Shown in pieces: positions 1-8,065 of a stretch of 61,357 bases of DNA. Source of the stretch: Bacteroidales bacterium (GTDB lineage: Bacteria > Bacteroidota > Bacteroidia > Bacteroidales > UBA932); assembly GCA_017429765.1 (NCBI GenBank), contig JAFROJ010000057.1:1-61357 (forward strand), read 5' to 3'. Within the stretch, counting starts at the first letter, position 1. The number at the start of each line of letters is the position of its first letter. The notes under the pieces are model-generated. The model saw only the letters and a list, made by a program, of their open reading frames with translations, made no database searches and had not been told where the DNA came from. The position numbers and the translations under genes are program-made.

Positions 1-312
1 AAGGTAAGGGAGAAACTCACGTACTCTTTAAACCTAATCTCGAACCTTGGAAAGTTCTTTCAATCAGCGACTTGCGAAGTTAAAAGCAAGCTCTTGGGTT
101 CGATATTTCCTGAAAAACTGTTATTCGACGGAAAAAACTATCGAACCCACTCCTTCAACGGAATGCTAAACCTTATCTTCAAGGAAACCAAGCACTTACA
201 AGGGAATAAAAAAGAGAGCGACTCAAAAAATCGCTCTCAGACCCACTTGGGGTGCGATGTGGGGCTCGAACCCACGACACCCAGAACCACAATCTGGTGC
301 TCTACCAACTGA
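1..312 (+). CDS. C-terminal end of a serine-recombinase-like protein (5' end outside window)
   Basis: The frame is open from base 1 to the stop at 310-312. Its first 70 or so residues resemble the C-terminal segment of Bacteroidota site-specific serine recombinases, notably the stretch around residues 36-60 (LLGSIFPEKLLFDGKNYRT). The catalytic N-terminal domain would lie before base 1. The region is clearly more AT-rich than the genes after 396, which suggests acquired DNA. From about codon 72 the frame reads through the tRNA-His terminator and then antisense through tRNA-His, so the last 30 or so residues are probably an artefact of a lost or displaced stop codon. The recombinase call is a family-resemblance inference from a short fragment. 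Whether the element is complete upstream cannot be seen. Confidence 0.6.
   Translation, partial: KVREKLTYSLNLISNLGKFFQSATCEVKSKLLGSIFPEKLLFDGKNYRTHSFNGMLNLIFKETKHLQGNKKESDSKNRSQTHLGCDVGLEPTTPRTTIWCSTN
206..238 (-). terminator. Rho-independent terminator of tRNA-His
   Basis: On the minus strand an 8-bp perfect stem (GAGAGCGA / TCGCTCTC, 214-221 with 231-238) with a 9-nt loop is followed by a T run (213 down to 206). It begins about 10 bases after the tRNA 3' end and overlaps the tail of the recombinase-like reading frame on the other strand. Confidence 0.85.
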
Positions 313-324
313 ACTAATCGCACC
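248..324 (-). tRNA. tRNA-His (anticodon GTG)
   Basis: On the minus strand this folds as a full cloverleaf. An 8-bp acceptor stem (GGTGCGAT / ATCGCACC) includes the extra G-1:C73 pair diagnostic of tRNA-His. The anticodon arm is CCAGA-TTGTGGT-TCTGG and the T arm contains GGTTCGAGCC. CCA is encoded (248-250). A -7 box (TATCTTTG, 345-338) lies just upstream and a terminator just downstream, so it looks like a single-gene transcript. Confidence 0.97.
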
Positions 325-337
325 GTGTTGGAGGTTG

Positions 338-345
338 CAAAGATA
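338..345 (-). promoter_or_regulatory. -7 box of tRNA-His
   Basis: TATCTTTG on the minus strand matches the Bacteroidota -7 consensus TAnnTTTG and ends 13 bases before the tRNA 5' end. A weak CTTG (-33-like) lies about 18 bases upstream of it. Confidence 0.75.
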
Positions 346-384
346 CAAAAAAATCTTTCTTAACAAGAATTTATCAATAATATT

Positions 385-392
385 TATCTTTG
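385..392 (+). promoter_or_regulatory. -7 box abutting the capA-like start codon
   Basis: TATCTTTG ends only 3 bases before the ATG at 396, so transcription from it would give a leaderless or nearly leaderless mRNA. No clear -33 element is seen. Confidence 0.5.
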
Positions 393-395
393 TGT

Positions 396-1526
396 ATGCG
401 GAGGTTGTTGACTATCGCTATCTATTGCCTCGTCCAGGCTGCCGCGGCCGCGCAGATCGCCGTGTCCTTCCCTCCGGCCAGGCCGATCAGTCAGTTCCCC
501 GACACCGCGACCGTGGTCGTGATGGGGGACGTGATGATGCACATGGATCAGATCACAAATGCCGCGAGGCCCGACGGGAGCTATGATTTCTCGACCTACT
601 TTTCTAATATTCAACACATTATAGAGTCGGCTGATCTGGCGGTGGCGAACATGGAATTCACCTTGGCGGGAAAGCCGTACACCGGCTACCCTTGCTTCTC
701 GGCCCCTGACGGGTATGAGGATTATGTCGCCTCGGCCGGGGTCGATGTCTTCCTGACGGCCAACAACCATATTCTCGATAAGGGCAGGGGAGGCCTCAAA
801 AGGACATTGGAGAGATATTCCCGGATGCGGGAGGCCGGCTTGGTGTGGCACACCGGCAGCGCCCTTTCACCCGAGGATCACAGGGCCACTTTCCCGCTCA
901 TTCTGGCTGTCAAGGGCACCAGGATAGCCTTGGTCAATTTCACCTACGGCACCAATGTCAGTGTCGCTGACGGGTATCCGAAGGTCAACCTGACAGACCG
1001 GAAAGAGATCGAGGCGGCGGTGAGGAAGGCCAGGAGGACCGGGGCCGATTTCGTGATCGCCCTTCCGCACTGGGGCGTCGAGTACTCTCTGAGGCATTCC
1101 GCGGCCCAGGAGGCTCTCGCGGACTGGCTTGTGGAGATAGGTTGCGACGCTGTGGTCGGAGCCCATCCCCATGTCCCCCAGGATCACGGGGAGATCGCAA
1201 GTGTGGTGGACGGGGGTGTCCGGAAAGTCCCTGTCGTGTATTCGTTGGGCAACCTTGTCTCCAACATGAGCGCCGCCAACACTCAGGTGGGGATCATCGC
1301 CAGGCTCAGGTTTGTGACCTCCGAGGATGGTTCCAAGGAGTTGCTCCGGCCGGAGCTCATTCTCACCTGGTGCTCCCGTCCTGGTTCCCTGACCGACAGC
1401 TATTCCGTCCTCCCTGTCGAGAGTTTCGTGGGGAAAAGGGATCTTTGGAAGAGACCTTCCGACTATGACAACATGATCCGTTCGGTGGAGCGGGTCAAAA
1501 AGGCCACAGGAATTGAAAACCAATAA
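396..1526 (+). CDS. CapA/PgsA-family metallophosphatase-like protein, exported
   Basis: This 376-residue protein belongs to the bacterial CapA (PGA_cap) family, a calcineurin-like fold first linked to poly-gamma-glutamate capsule synthesis but widespread in non-capsulated bacteria. A signal peptide covers about residues 1-20 (basic start, hydrophobic core, Ala-rich end). Family motifs are GDVMMH near residue 44, NNHILDKG near 124 and GAHPHV in the second half. The ATG at 396 is preferred over a TTG at 390 because it directly begins the signal peptide. The stop is 1 base before the next gene's start, so the two are probably cotranscribed. The substrate is unknown and no capsule genes are nearby. 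Confidence 0.85.
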   Translation: MRRLLTIAIYCLVQAAAAAQIAVSFPPARPISQFPDTATVVVMGDVMMHMDQITNAARPDGSYDFSTYFSNIQHIIESADLAVANMEFTLAGKPYTGYPCFSAPDGYEDYVASAGVDVFLTANNHILDKGRGGLKRTLERYSRMREAGLVWHTGSALSPEDHRATFPLILAVKGTRIALVNFTYGTNVSVADGYPKVNLTDRKEIEAAVRKARRTGADFVIALPHWGVEYSLRHSAAQEALADWLVEIGCDAVVGAHPHVPQDHGEIASVVDGGVRKVPVVYSLGNLVSNMSAANTQVGIIARLRFVTSEDGSKELLRPELILTWCSRPGSLTDSYSVLPVESFVGKRDLWKRPSDYDNMIRSVERVKKATGIENQ

Positions 1527-1527
1527 C

Positions 1528-2478
1528 ATGCTAATGAAGAAAACCATCACTCTCGAAGCTGTCGACCCCGTGGAGATATTCGGGGTCGGGAACAAGATAC
1601 TTGAGGAGTTCGTCTCCTATTTCCCAGGGCTGAAAGTCGTGGCCAGGGGAAATGAGATCCACTTGGAAGGTAAGGAGGAGGACATCAACGAGTTCGACTC
1701 AAGATTCGCCGAGCTCAAGCGCCGCCGCCTCCACAAGATGAATCTCACGGTCTTCGATGTCGAGGACATTTTCGACGGCAAAGGTTCCCAGGACAGGTTG
1801 AAGCCCTCCGGTGACTCCATCATAGTCCACACCACTGACGGAAAGCCTGTCAAAGCGCGCAACGAGAATCAGAAAAAGATGGTCAAGGCCTATTTCGACA
1901 ACGATCTCATCTTCGCTGTCGGGCCGGCTGGAACCGGCAAGACTTACGTGGCTATCGCTCTGGCTGTCAGGGCATTGAAGAACAGGGAGATAAAGAGGAT
2001 CATCCTCACGAGACCGGCTGTCGAGGCGGGGGAGAGGCTCGGTTTCCTTCCCGGGGACCTGAAAGACAAGCTCGACCCTTATCTCCAGCCCCTCTATGAC
2101 GCCCTAGGGGACATGATCCCTCCGAAACGTCTCCAGGATTTCATGACTGAGGGGACGATCCAGATCGCCCCTCTCGCCTACATGAGGGGAAGGACTCTCG
2201 ACCGGGCCTGCGTTATCCTCGATGAGGCGCAGAACACCAATATGGCGCAGTTGAAGATGTTCCTCACAAGAATGGGCGTGAACGCCAAATTCATCGTCAC
2301 GGGCGACGCCACGCAGGTGGATCTGCCCCGCAAAGAGGACTCCGGGCTCCTGAGGGGCATCGAGTCCTTGAGGGGGATCAAGGGGATCGCCACGATATTC
2401 TTCTCCAATGACGACATAGTGCGCCACCCTTTGGTCACAAAGATTGTGAAAGCGTTTGACTCTATGGAGACAGAGTAA
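1528..2478 (+). CDS. PhoH-like ATPase
   Basis: This 316-residue protein is a PhoH-family cytoplasmic P-loop ATPase, a family linked to RNA metabolism and phosphate starvation. An N-terminal KH-like segment spans about residues 10-65. The Walker A motif GPAGTGKT is at about 132-139 and the Walker B-like motif ILDEAQNT is in the second half. Length is typical. The start could be ATG 1528 or ATG 1534; both follow the upstream stop (1524-1526) directly, and a TTG at 1513 would overlap the upstream gene. It is probably translated from the capA-like transcript. Confidence 0.9.
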   Translation: MLMKKTITLEAVDPVEIFGVGNKILEEFVSYFPGLKVVARGNEIHLEGKEEDINEFDSRFAELKRRRLHKMNLTVFDVEDIFDGKGSQDRLKPSGDSIIVHTTDGKPVKARNENQKKMVKAYFDNDLIFAVGPAGTGKTYVAIALAVRALKNREIKRIILTRPAVEAGERLGFLPGDLKDKLDPYLQPLYDALGDMIPPKRLQDFMTEGTIQIAPLAYMRGRTLDRACVILDEAQNTNMAQLKMFLTRMGVNAKFIVTGDATQVDLPRKEDSGLLRGIESLRGIKGIATIFFSNDDIVRHPLVTKIVKAFDSMETE

Positions 2479-2490
2479 GGATTTTATCAT

Positions 2491-2498
2491 TATCTTCG
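2491..2498 (+). promoter_or_regulatory. Variant -7 box (TATCTTCG) upstream of trxB
   Basis: TATCTTCG differs from TAnnTTTG at one position. It lies between the phoH-like stop and the trxB ATG at 2521, a 22-base leader. The same TTCG ending recurs before several other genes in the window. Confidence 0.5.
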
Positions 2499-2520
2499 CG
2501 GATTGACACATTATCACGGA

Positions 2521-3444
2521 ATGGAAAACATCAAATGTCTTATCATAGGCGGCGGTCCCGCCGGGTACACCGCGGCCATCTACGCTTCCCGGGCCGGGTT
2601 GAATCCGGTCGTCTTCGAGGGGATGGAGCCCGGAGGGCAACTGACCACGACCACAGTCGTCGAGAACTTCCCCGGTTTTCCCGAGGGTGTTGACGCCAAC
2701 CAGCTAATGGCTGACATGCGTTCCCAGGCTGTCCGCCTCGGGGCTGACATCAGGAGCGGGGTCATCACATCTGTGGACTTTTCCAAAAGGCCTTTCAGTC
2801 TTGTCGTTGACGGAGAGACCGGTATAGAGGCCCAGGCGGTGATCATCGCCACCGGAGCGGCCGCCAAATATCTCGGTCTCCCTTCGGAGAGGAAGTTCCG
2901 GGGCATGGGTGTCAGCGCCTGCGCGACCTGCGACGGTTTCTTCTACAGGAAGAAGGTTGTGGCCGTGGTAGGCGGGGGAGACACCGCCTGCGAGGAGGCG
3001 ACTTATCTCGCGAATATCTGCTCGAAGGTCTACATGATCGTCCGCAGGGATGTCTTCAGGGCTTCCCAGGCCATGCGCGACAGGGTCATGAACACTCCCA
3101 ACATCGAGATCCTCTGGAACTGCAACACCCAGGAGATCCTCGGGGACGAGTCAGGAGTCACCGGGGCGCGTCTTGTAAGGAAAGATGGTAAGGTTTTTGA
3201 TATCAATGTCGACGGGTTTTTCCTCGCCATCGGCCATCATCCCAACTCAGACGTGTTCAAGGATTTTATCGACACCGACGAGAACGGCTACATCATCACC
3301 GACGGGAAGTCCTCAAGGACCAGCGTCGAGGGTGTTTTCGCGGCCGGGGATGTGCAGGACCCGACGTTCCGGCAGGCTATCACCGCCGCGGCGTCCGGTT
3401 GCAAGGCGGCTTTGGAGGTGGAGAGATTCCTCATGTCTAATTAA
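2521..3444 (+). CDS. trxB: Thioredoxin reductase
   Basis: This 307-residue FAD/NADPH flavoenzyme reduces thioredoxin in the cytoplasm. The FAD-binding motif GGGPAGYTAAIYASRAG is at residues 10-26, the redox-active CATC at 134-137, an NADPH-binding GGGDTACEEA follows, and the C-terminal FAD motif GVFAAGDV is present. Length matches the family (about 310). The ATG at 2521 is preferred over a TTG at 2503 because it starts right before the dinucleotide-binding strand and follows the candidate promoter. The next gene starts 5 bases after the stop. Confidence 0.97.
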   Translation: MENIKCLIIGGGPAGYTAAIYASRAGLNPVVFEGMEPGGQLTTTTVVENFPGFPEGVDANQLMADMRSQAVRLGADIRSGVITSVDFSKRPFSLVVDGETGIEAQAVIIATGAAAKYLGLPSERKFRGMGVSACATCDGFFYRKKVVAVVGGGDTACEEATYLANICSKVYMIVRRDVFRASQAMRDRVMNTPNIEILWNCNTQEILGDESGVTGARLVRKDGKVFDINVDGFFLAIGHHPNSDVFKDFIDTDENGYIITDGKSSRTSVEGVFAAGDVQDPTFRQAITAAASGCKAALEVERFLMSN

Positions 3445-3449
3445 GGATT

Positions 3450-4352
3450 ATGTGTAAGTCAAAGACTATAACAAGGCTTTTGGCCGCCGTTCTGGCCATG
3501 GCGGCCCTGTCCCAGGCATGCAAGTCGGAGTACGACGCGCTGCTGAACAGCTCGGATGTCGACCAGAAGTACTCCGCCGCTTTCGATTATTTCAACCACG
3601 GTAAATACACCAAGGCCGCCCGATTGTTCGAGAGCCTCTCGGTGCTGACGACCGGGACCGAGAGGGACGACACCGTGCAGTTCTACTGGGGTATGAGCAA
3701 TTACCGTTTCAAGGACTACTACACCGCAGAGACCAATTTCGCGAAGTTCCTCGTCAATTTCCCGAGGAGCCCCTTCGCCGACGAGGCGGCTTTCCTCAGG
3801 ATAGACTGCCTCTACCGTTCCACCCTGCGTTCCGAGCTTGATCAGAAGCCGACCTACACGGCTGTCTCCGTCATCACCCAGTACCTGATCGAGAACCCTA
3901 ACAGCACCCATGGCGCCACATGCCGCAGGATGGTCAAGGAGCTCGAGGACAGGCTGGACAAGAAGGCCTACGAAAGCGCCAAGCTGTACTACAAGATGGA
4001 GGACTACCGCGCCTCAAGGGTGGCTTTCAGGAATATTCTTAAAGACGACGCCGAGAACATCTACAGGGAGGACATCCTCTACTACATCGCCATGTCTTCC
4101 TACAAGTACGCCCAACTCAGCGTCGAGGCGAAGCAGAAGGAGCGCTACCTGACATTCGTGGACGACTATTACAATTTCATCGGCGAGTTGCCGGAGTCGT
4201 CCTACCGCAAGGAGCTGGACCTTCTCTACAAGAGGTCCCAGAAGGCTCTCGGCCGTTACACCGGAGCGGAGGAGGATCTCGAGGCCAAGGAGTCAGACTT
4301 CGAGAAAGAGAGAAAGAAATTAATGAAACAATCCGAGGCGGACGGCAAGTAG
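3450..4352 (+). CDS. bamD: Outer membrane protein assembly factor BamD (lipoprotein)
   Basis: This 300-residue lipoprotein with TPR repeats is the BamA partner in outer-membrane protein insertion. A lipoprotein signal covers residues 1-24 with a lipobox-like end (ALSQAC) and Cys as the mature N-terminus. Helical TPR-type repeats follow, such as the segment around residues 40-80 (YFNHGKYTKAARLFESL), as in the BamD/YfiO family. The Lys/Glu-rich C-terminus may be disordered. It sits 5 bases after trxB and 26 bases before the omega-like gene. BamA lies 8 kb away at 12260. Confidence 0.9.
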   Translation: MCKSKTITRLLAAVLAMAALSQACKSEYDALLNSSDVDQKYSAAFDYFNHGKYTKAARLFESLSVLTTGTERDDTVQFYWGMSNYRFKDYYTAETNFAKFLVNFPRSPFADEAAFLRIDCLYRSTLRSELDQKPTYTAVSVITQYLIENPNSTHGATCRRMVKELEDRLDKKAYESAKLYYKMEDYRASRVAFRNILKDDAENIYREDILYYIAMSSYKYAQLSVEAKQKERYLTFVDDYYNFIGELPESSYRKELDLLYKRSQKALGRYTGAEEDLEAKESDFEKERKKLMKQSEADGK

Positions 4353-4378
4353 AATATAAGGAAGTAATATTTTATCAG

Positions 4379-4699
4379 ATGGAAGTTAAGAAGAAAACCC
4401 CGACCAACACTATCACTCGGGACGTCAAGTATCTCGCCGAGCCTACCGGCAATATCTATGAGACCGTGGTCCTTCTCTCGAAGAGGGCTAACCAGATAGC
4501 TCTCGCGGAGAAGAAAGAGCTCGCCAAGAAGCTGGAGGATTTCCGCACGGACAGGGACACCATGGATGAGGTGTTCGAGAACAGGGAGCAGATCGAGATA
4601 TCCAAGTATTACGAGAAGCTGCCCAAGCCGGACCTTATCGCCATAACCGAGTTCGAGGACGGCGACCTCTACTACAGGATGGCGGGACAGGAAGAATAG
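4379..4699 (+). CDS. rpoZ: RNA polymerase omega/Rpb6-type subunit, Bacteroidota form
   Basis: This 106-residue protein resembles the Bacteroidota form of the omega/RpoK/Rpb6 subunit. It has an N-terminal TNTITRDVKYL segment, the helix-forming NIYETVVLLSKRANQIA motif that contacts beta-prime in the family, and a FENREQIEISKYYEKLPKP tail. It acts in RNA polymerase assembly. The recN start follows 9 bases after its stop, so bamD, this gene and recN probably form one transcript. Confidence 0.85.
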   Translation: MEVKKKTPTNTITRDVKYLAEPTGNIYETVVLLSKRANQIALAEKKELAKKLEDFRTDRDTMDEVFENREQIEISKYYEKLPKPDLIAITEFEDGDLYYRMAGQEE

Positions 4700-4708
4700 C
4701 CCCTGGCT

Positions 4709-6349
4709 ATGCTCAAGTCCCTTCAGATCAGGAATTATATATTGATAGACTCTCTGGATGTCGTTTTTCCGGAGGGTCTCGTCATTATAACCGGACAGAC
4801 CGGTGCGGGGAAGTCGATCCTTCTCGGCGCCCTTTCCCTGGTCCTGGGTTCCAGGGCCGACGCCTCGGTCATAGGGTCCAGGGGGGACAATTGTGTGGTG
4901 GAGGCTGTCTTCGAGGTGCCCCCGGAAGACACTCTCACAAGGAATATATTGGAAGAGAACGAGTTGGACGACGAGTCCGGCGAGTTGGTGATCCGCAGGG
5001 TCGTTTCATCCTCGGGAAGGTCGAGGTCTTTTGTCAACGACTCTCCCGTGAACCTTCAGATCCTTCAGGAAATATCCTCGAGGCTGGTTGACATCCACGC
5101 CCAGCACCAGACCAGGATTCTCTCGGACAAGTCCTTCCAGCTGATGACTCTGGACCATTTCGCTGGGAACGCCGCTCTTCTGGAGCGATGCTCCGGCTCC
5201 TTCCGCTCGTTGAGGCGGCTTGAGGCCCGGCTGGATGAAGTGAACTCCAGGATCGCCAGGCTTGAGGAGGAGGGCGACTATTTCCGCTCCAGGCTGGGAC
5301 GGTTGGTGGACGCCAACCTTAGGGAAGGTGAGTTGGAGGAGTTGGAGAAGGAGCGTGAATATCTCTCCAATGTGGAGACCATCAAGGAGTCCCTTATCGG
5401 CGCGGAGGGCTGTTTGGAGACATCTTCCCTCAAGGAGGCCAGGAAGCTTTTGGAGAGGGCCGGGAAATTTGTCCCAGAGACCCTTCCTCTAGCCGAGAGG
5501 GTGGAGTCGGCCCGTGTCGAGTTGAACGACATCCTGGATGAGGTTGTCAGGATTGACTCGAGGACAGAGGTCTCCGACCGCCGGATCGAGGAGGTCGATG
5601 AGCGCCTGTCGCTCCTGTATGACCTTATGAAGAGATATTCCGCCTCGTCAATCGCTGAACTTATCACGATCAGGGACGAGTATTCAGGATCCCTGTCCGG
5701 AGTCGACGACCTGATCGCCCAGAGGGAGGAGCTCTCCAGGAAGATAGTGAAGGAGAGGAAAGAGTTCGAGTCGTCCTGCCGCTCGCTCCATGAGTCCCGC
5801 GAGTCGGCGAGGGCGAGATTCGCCGAGTCCATTGTCTCATCCCTCCGCTCCCTTGAGCTGGAGAGGGCCGTGTTCGAGGTGGAGTTGACCGATGCCCAGC
5901 CAGGCCCCGCCGGGTCGGACGGGATCCGTTTCCTGTTCTCCGCCGCGGGAGACAGGCCCGCGGATGTGGCCAAATGCGCTTCCGGCGGCGAGCTGTCCCG
6001 CCTGATGCTCTGCCTGAAAGCGATGATGGCCCGCTTCGTGAGCATGCCTACCCTCGTCTTCGACGAGATAGACTCGGGCGTGTCGGGAAGCGCGGCGGAC
6101 AAGATGGGGCAGATGATCTGCTCCATGGGGAGCGACATGCAAGTCTTCGCCATCACGCACCTTCCCCAGGTCGCGGCGAAGGGGGACGCGCACTATATTG
6201 TCGAGAAATCTTTCGGTGACGAGGGGGCGACGACCACGATCAGGCAGGTCTCCGGTGAGGAAAGGGTCTCCGAGATAGCGAGGATGCTGTCCGGAAGCCA
6301 TGTCACCTCCGCCGCGGTCGAGAACGCGAGGACACTCCTATCTGACTAG
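4709..6349 (+). CDS. recN: DNA repair protein RecN
   Basis: This 546-residue SMC-like ATPase acts in double-strand break repair. The Walker A motif GQTGAGKS is at residues 29-36. A long coiled-coil middle spans about 160-380. C-terminal ABC features are a signature-like SGGELSRLM, a Walker B containing FDEIDSGVSG, and the conserved AITHLPQVAA stretch. Length is usual (about 550). It is last in a co-directional run from bamD, and its end overlaps the convergent LysM gene by 12 bases (6338-6349). Confidence 0.97.
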   Translation: MLKSLQIRNYILIDSLDVVFPEGLVIITGQTGAGKSILLGALSLVLGSRADASVIGSRGDNCVVEAVFEVPPEDTLTRNILEENELDDESGELVIRRVVSSSGRSRSFVNDSPVNLQILQEISSRLVDIHAQHQTRILSDKSFQLMTLDHFAGNAALLERCSGSFRSLRRLEARLDEVNSRIARLEEEGDYFRSRLGRLVDANLREGELEELEKEREYLSNVETIKESLIGAEGCLETSSLKEARKLLERAGKFVPETLPLAERVESARVELNDILDEVVRIDSRTEVSDRRIEEVDERLSLLYDLMKRYSASSIAELITIRDEYSGSLSGVDDLIAQREELSRKIVKERKEFESSCRSLHESRESARARFAESIVSSLRSLELERAVFEVELTDAQPGPAGSDGIRFLFSAAGDRPADVAKCASGGELSRLMLCLKAMMARFVSMPTLVFDEIDSGVSGSAADKMGQMICSMGSDMQVFAITHLPQVAAKGDAHYIVEKSFGDEGATTTIRQVSGEERVSEIARMLSGSHVTSAAVENARTLLSD

Positions 6350-8065
6350 CGTCACCGAGAAATCAGGATTGTAGACCACCCTCCTCACGGCGTTGTTGAC
6401 GTAGCTGCCTGAGGAAGTCTTCACGAGGTTGAAATCCGACTGCAAACCAGTGAAATCCACTCTGTTCAGGGCCCTCGGCCATCTCTTGCCGTATTTGTGG
6501 GCCAGGGTGGAGAAATAGCTCATCAAATCGTAACCGGAGTACGCCGACCTGCTCGGCTCGGTGTTGTACAGGGCCCTGTACTGGAGAAGGAAGTCGCTGA
6601 CCTTCTTGTTGTTATAATCCACGAAATAGGTCACGCTGGCGTGCAGGTTGACCTTGTGCAGCTGCTCGACCTCGATCTGGTCGTAAGTCCTGATCTTGGA
6701 TGTGCTGTAGAGGATGATCTCGGTGTTCTTGCTGGAGGCCATGTAGAGGTTCCTGAGGGCCTCGATCAGGAAGACAGTGCTTCTTTCAGTGTAGTCGCAG
6801 GCCAGCACGATCCTGTTGGCGGCTTCTCCGGTGAGCTTGGACTGCATGGAGCCCAGGGTTGTGGTGACATGAGGCAATCCCGCCTCCTCCATGTGCCTCT
6901 GGACCAAGTCGAGGTAGTCGGACGCGGGGTTGGAAGGAGTCACGACCAGCACCTTGTCCGCCGGCCTCATGTCAGACTTTATCCATTCGACCATGTCCTT
7001 GACCTGCACGGAAGTCGGGGTGGGGGCTTGTATGAGCCTCGGGAGCGAGTCGGCCAGCGCCTCGGCCTGCATGTCCAGGGGAGAAACGATCCAGGAGTCA
7101 CCCTCGCTGACAGAGGATGCCTTGACAAGGTCGGATGTTGAGACGGGACCGATGGTGAAATCGCTCGCGGCGAACCTCTCGCGGGTCACGGGCATATTAC
7201 CACCTCCGACATCGTAGGTGTGGATGTCAAGGTTCACCCCTTCGCCGCCGAGTTCCCTGGCCGCGAGAAGGGCCCCGCAGTAGAAGTCCATGAAAGATGT
7301 CCTGTCCCCGCTCTTTGTCGACGAGAAGGGGATCAGCATGGAGACGCTGACATCATGGCGGCCTTCCCTGACGAAGACGTCGTCAAGGTCCTCGTCCTCC
7401 TTAGGCTCGACGACGGCCGTAGTGTCCGCGACCTCCGCGGGGGTCTGGATGACATCCCCGTTGTCGTCCGGCTCCGGCTTGACCGAGTTCCCTTCCCAGG
7501 CTGAGGGGTCCCGGGGTATCTTGATCTCTTGCTTGCGCCGGACTTTCTCCGAGGTCATCCTGTTGATGTTCATGATGGATTCCTTGGAGACCCCGTATTT
7601 TCTCGCTATACCGTCCAGGTCCTCGAACCATTTCACCTTGTGGATGAAATATCCCTCGTCCTCCTCGCCGGAAGCCTGTCCCGAGGGGGACGTCACCTCC
7701 TCTTCTGGCTGGTTCCCGACGGTGGGGCTCTCCACTGCCGCGGCCTCGGCAGGGGCGGCCTCGGCGGGGACATTCTCCTTTATGGGAATAAGAAGGATCT
7801 GGTCTTTCTTCAGGCCCTCGGTCTCCAGGTTCAAAGTCGGGTTGGCCGCGTAGATCTCCTCGATTGTGACCCCGTAGGCCTTGCTGATCGAGTAAAGTGT
7901 CTGACGCTCGAGGACCACGTGCGAGTAATAGACCTTGCCTCCTGACCGGACTTTCTCCTTCGAGACGACCACCTGGGGGGCGACATATCCCTGAGCCACC
8001 GCCTGGTCTATGGGGATGACGGCGAGGCAGATCGCCGCCGATATACACGCGAGCTTAATTTTCAT
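6338..8065 (-). CDS. Exported protein with two LysM domains and a type-1 periplasmic-binding-like domain
   Basis: This 575-residue protein has a signal peptide (about 1-24). One LysM domain spans about 48-95 (HVVLERQTLYSISKAYGV) and a second about 140-190 (KVKWFEDLDGIARKYGV), each ending in an IPI or IPR motif. An acidic, Pro-rich linker follows (about 195-230). The C-terminal region from about 235 looks like a receptor-type ligand-binding fold (SMLIPFSS, FTIGPVSTSDLV, YSGYDLMSYF). LysM domains bind peptidoglycan, so it probably sits in the periplasm on the wall. The ligand, if any, is unknown. Its start overlaps the stop of the upstream glycosyltransferase by 4 bases, so the two are translationally coupled. 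Confidence 0.85.
   Translation of the reverse strand: MKIKLACISAAICLAVIPIDQAVAQGYVAPQVVVSKEKVRSGGKVYYSHVVLERQTLYSISKAYGVTIEEIYAANPTLNLETEGLKKDQILLIPIKENVPAEAAPAEAAAVESPTVGNQPEEEVTSPSGQASGEEDEGYFIHKVKWFEDLDGIARKYGVSKESIMNINRMTSEKVRRKQEIKIPRDPSAWEGNSVKPEPDDNGDVIQTPAEVADTTAVVEPKEDEDLDDVFVREGRHDVSVSMLIPFSSTKSGDRTSFMDFYCGALLAARELGGEGVNLDIHTYDVGGGNMPVTRERFAASDFTIGPVSTSDLVKASSVSEGDSWIVSPLDMQAEALADSLPRLIQAPTPTSVQVKDMVEWIKSDMRPADKVLVVTPSNPASDYLDLVQRHMEEAGLPHVTTTLGSMQSKLTGEAANRIVLACDYTERSTVFLIEALRNLYMASSKNTEIILYSTSKIRTYDQIEVEQLHKVNLHASVTYFVDYNNKKVSDFLLQYRALYNTEPSRSAYSGYDLMSYFSTLAHKYGKRWPRALNRVDFTGLQSDFNLVKTSSGSYVNNAVRRVVYNPDFSVTLVR

Noticed and set aside
250-330. Peptide ending GLEPTTPRTTIWCSTN as a real protein terminus
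   Set aside because: It is the antisense translation of tRNA-His, a common annotation artefact.
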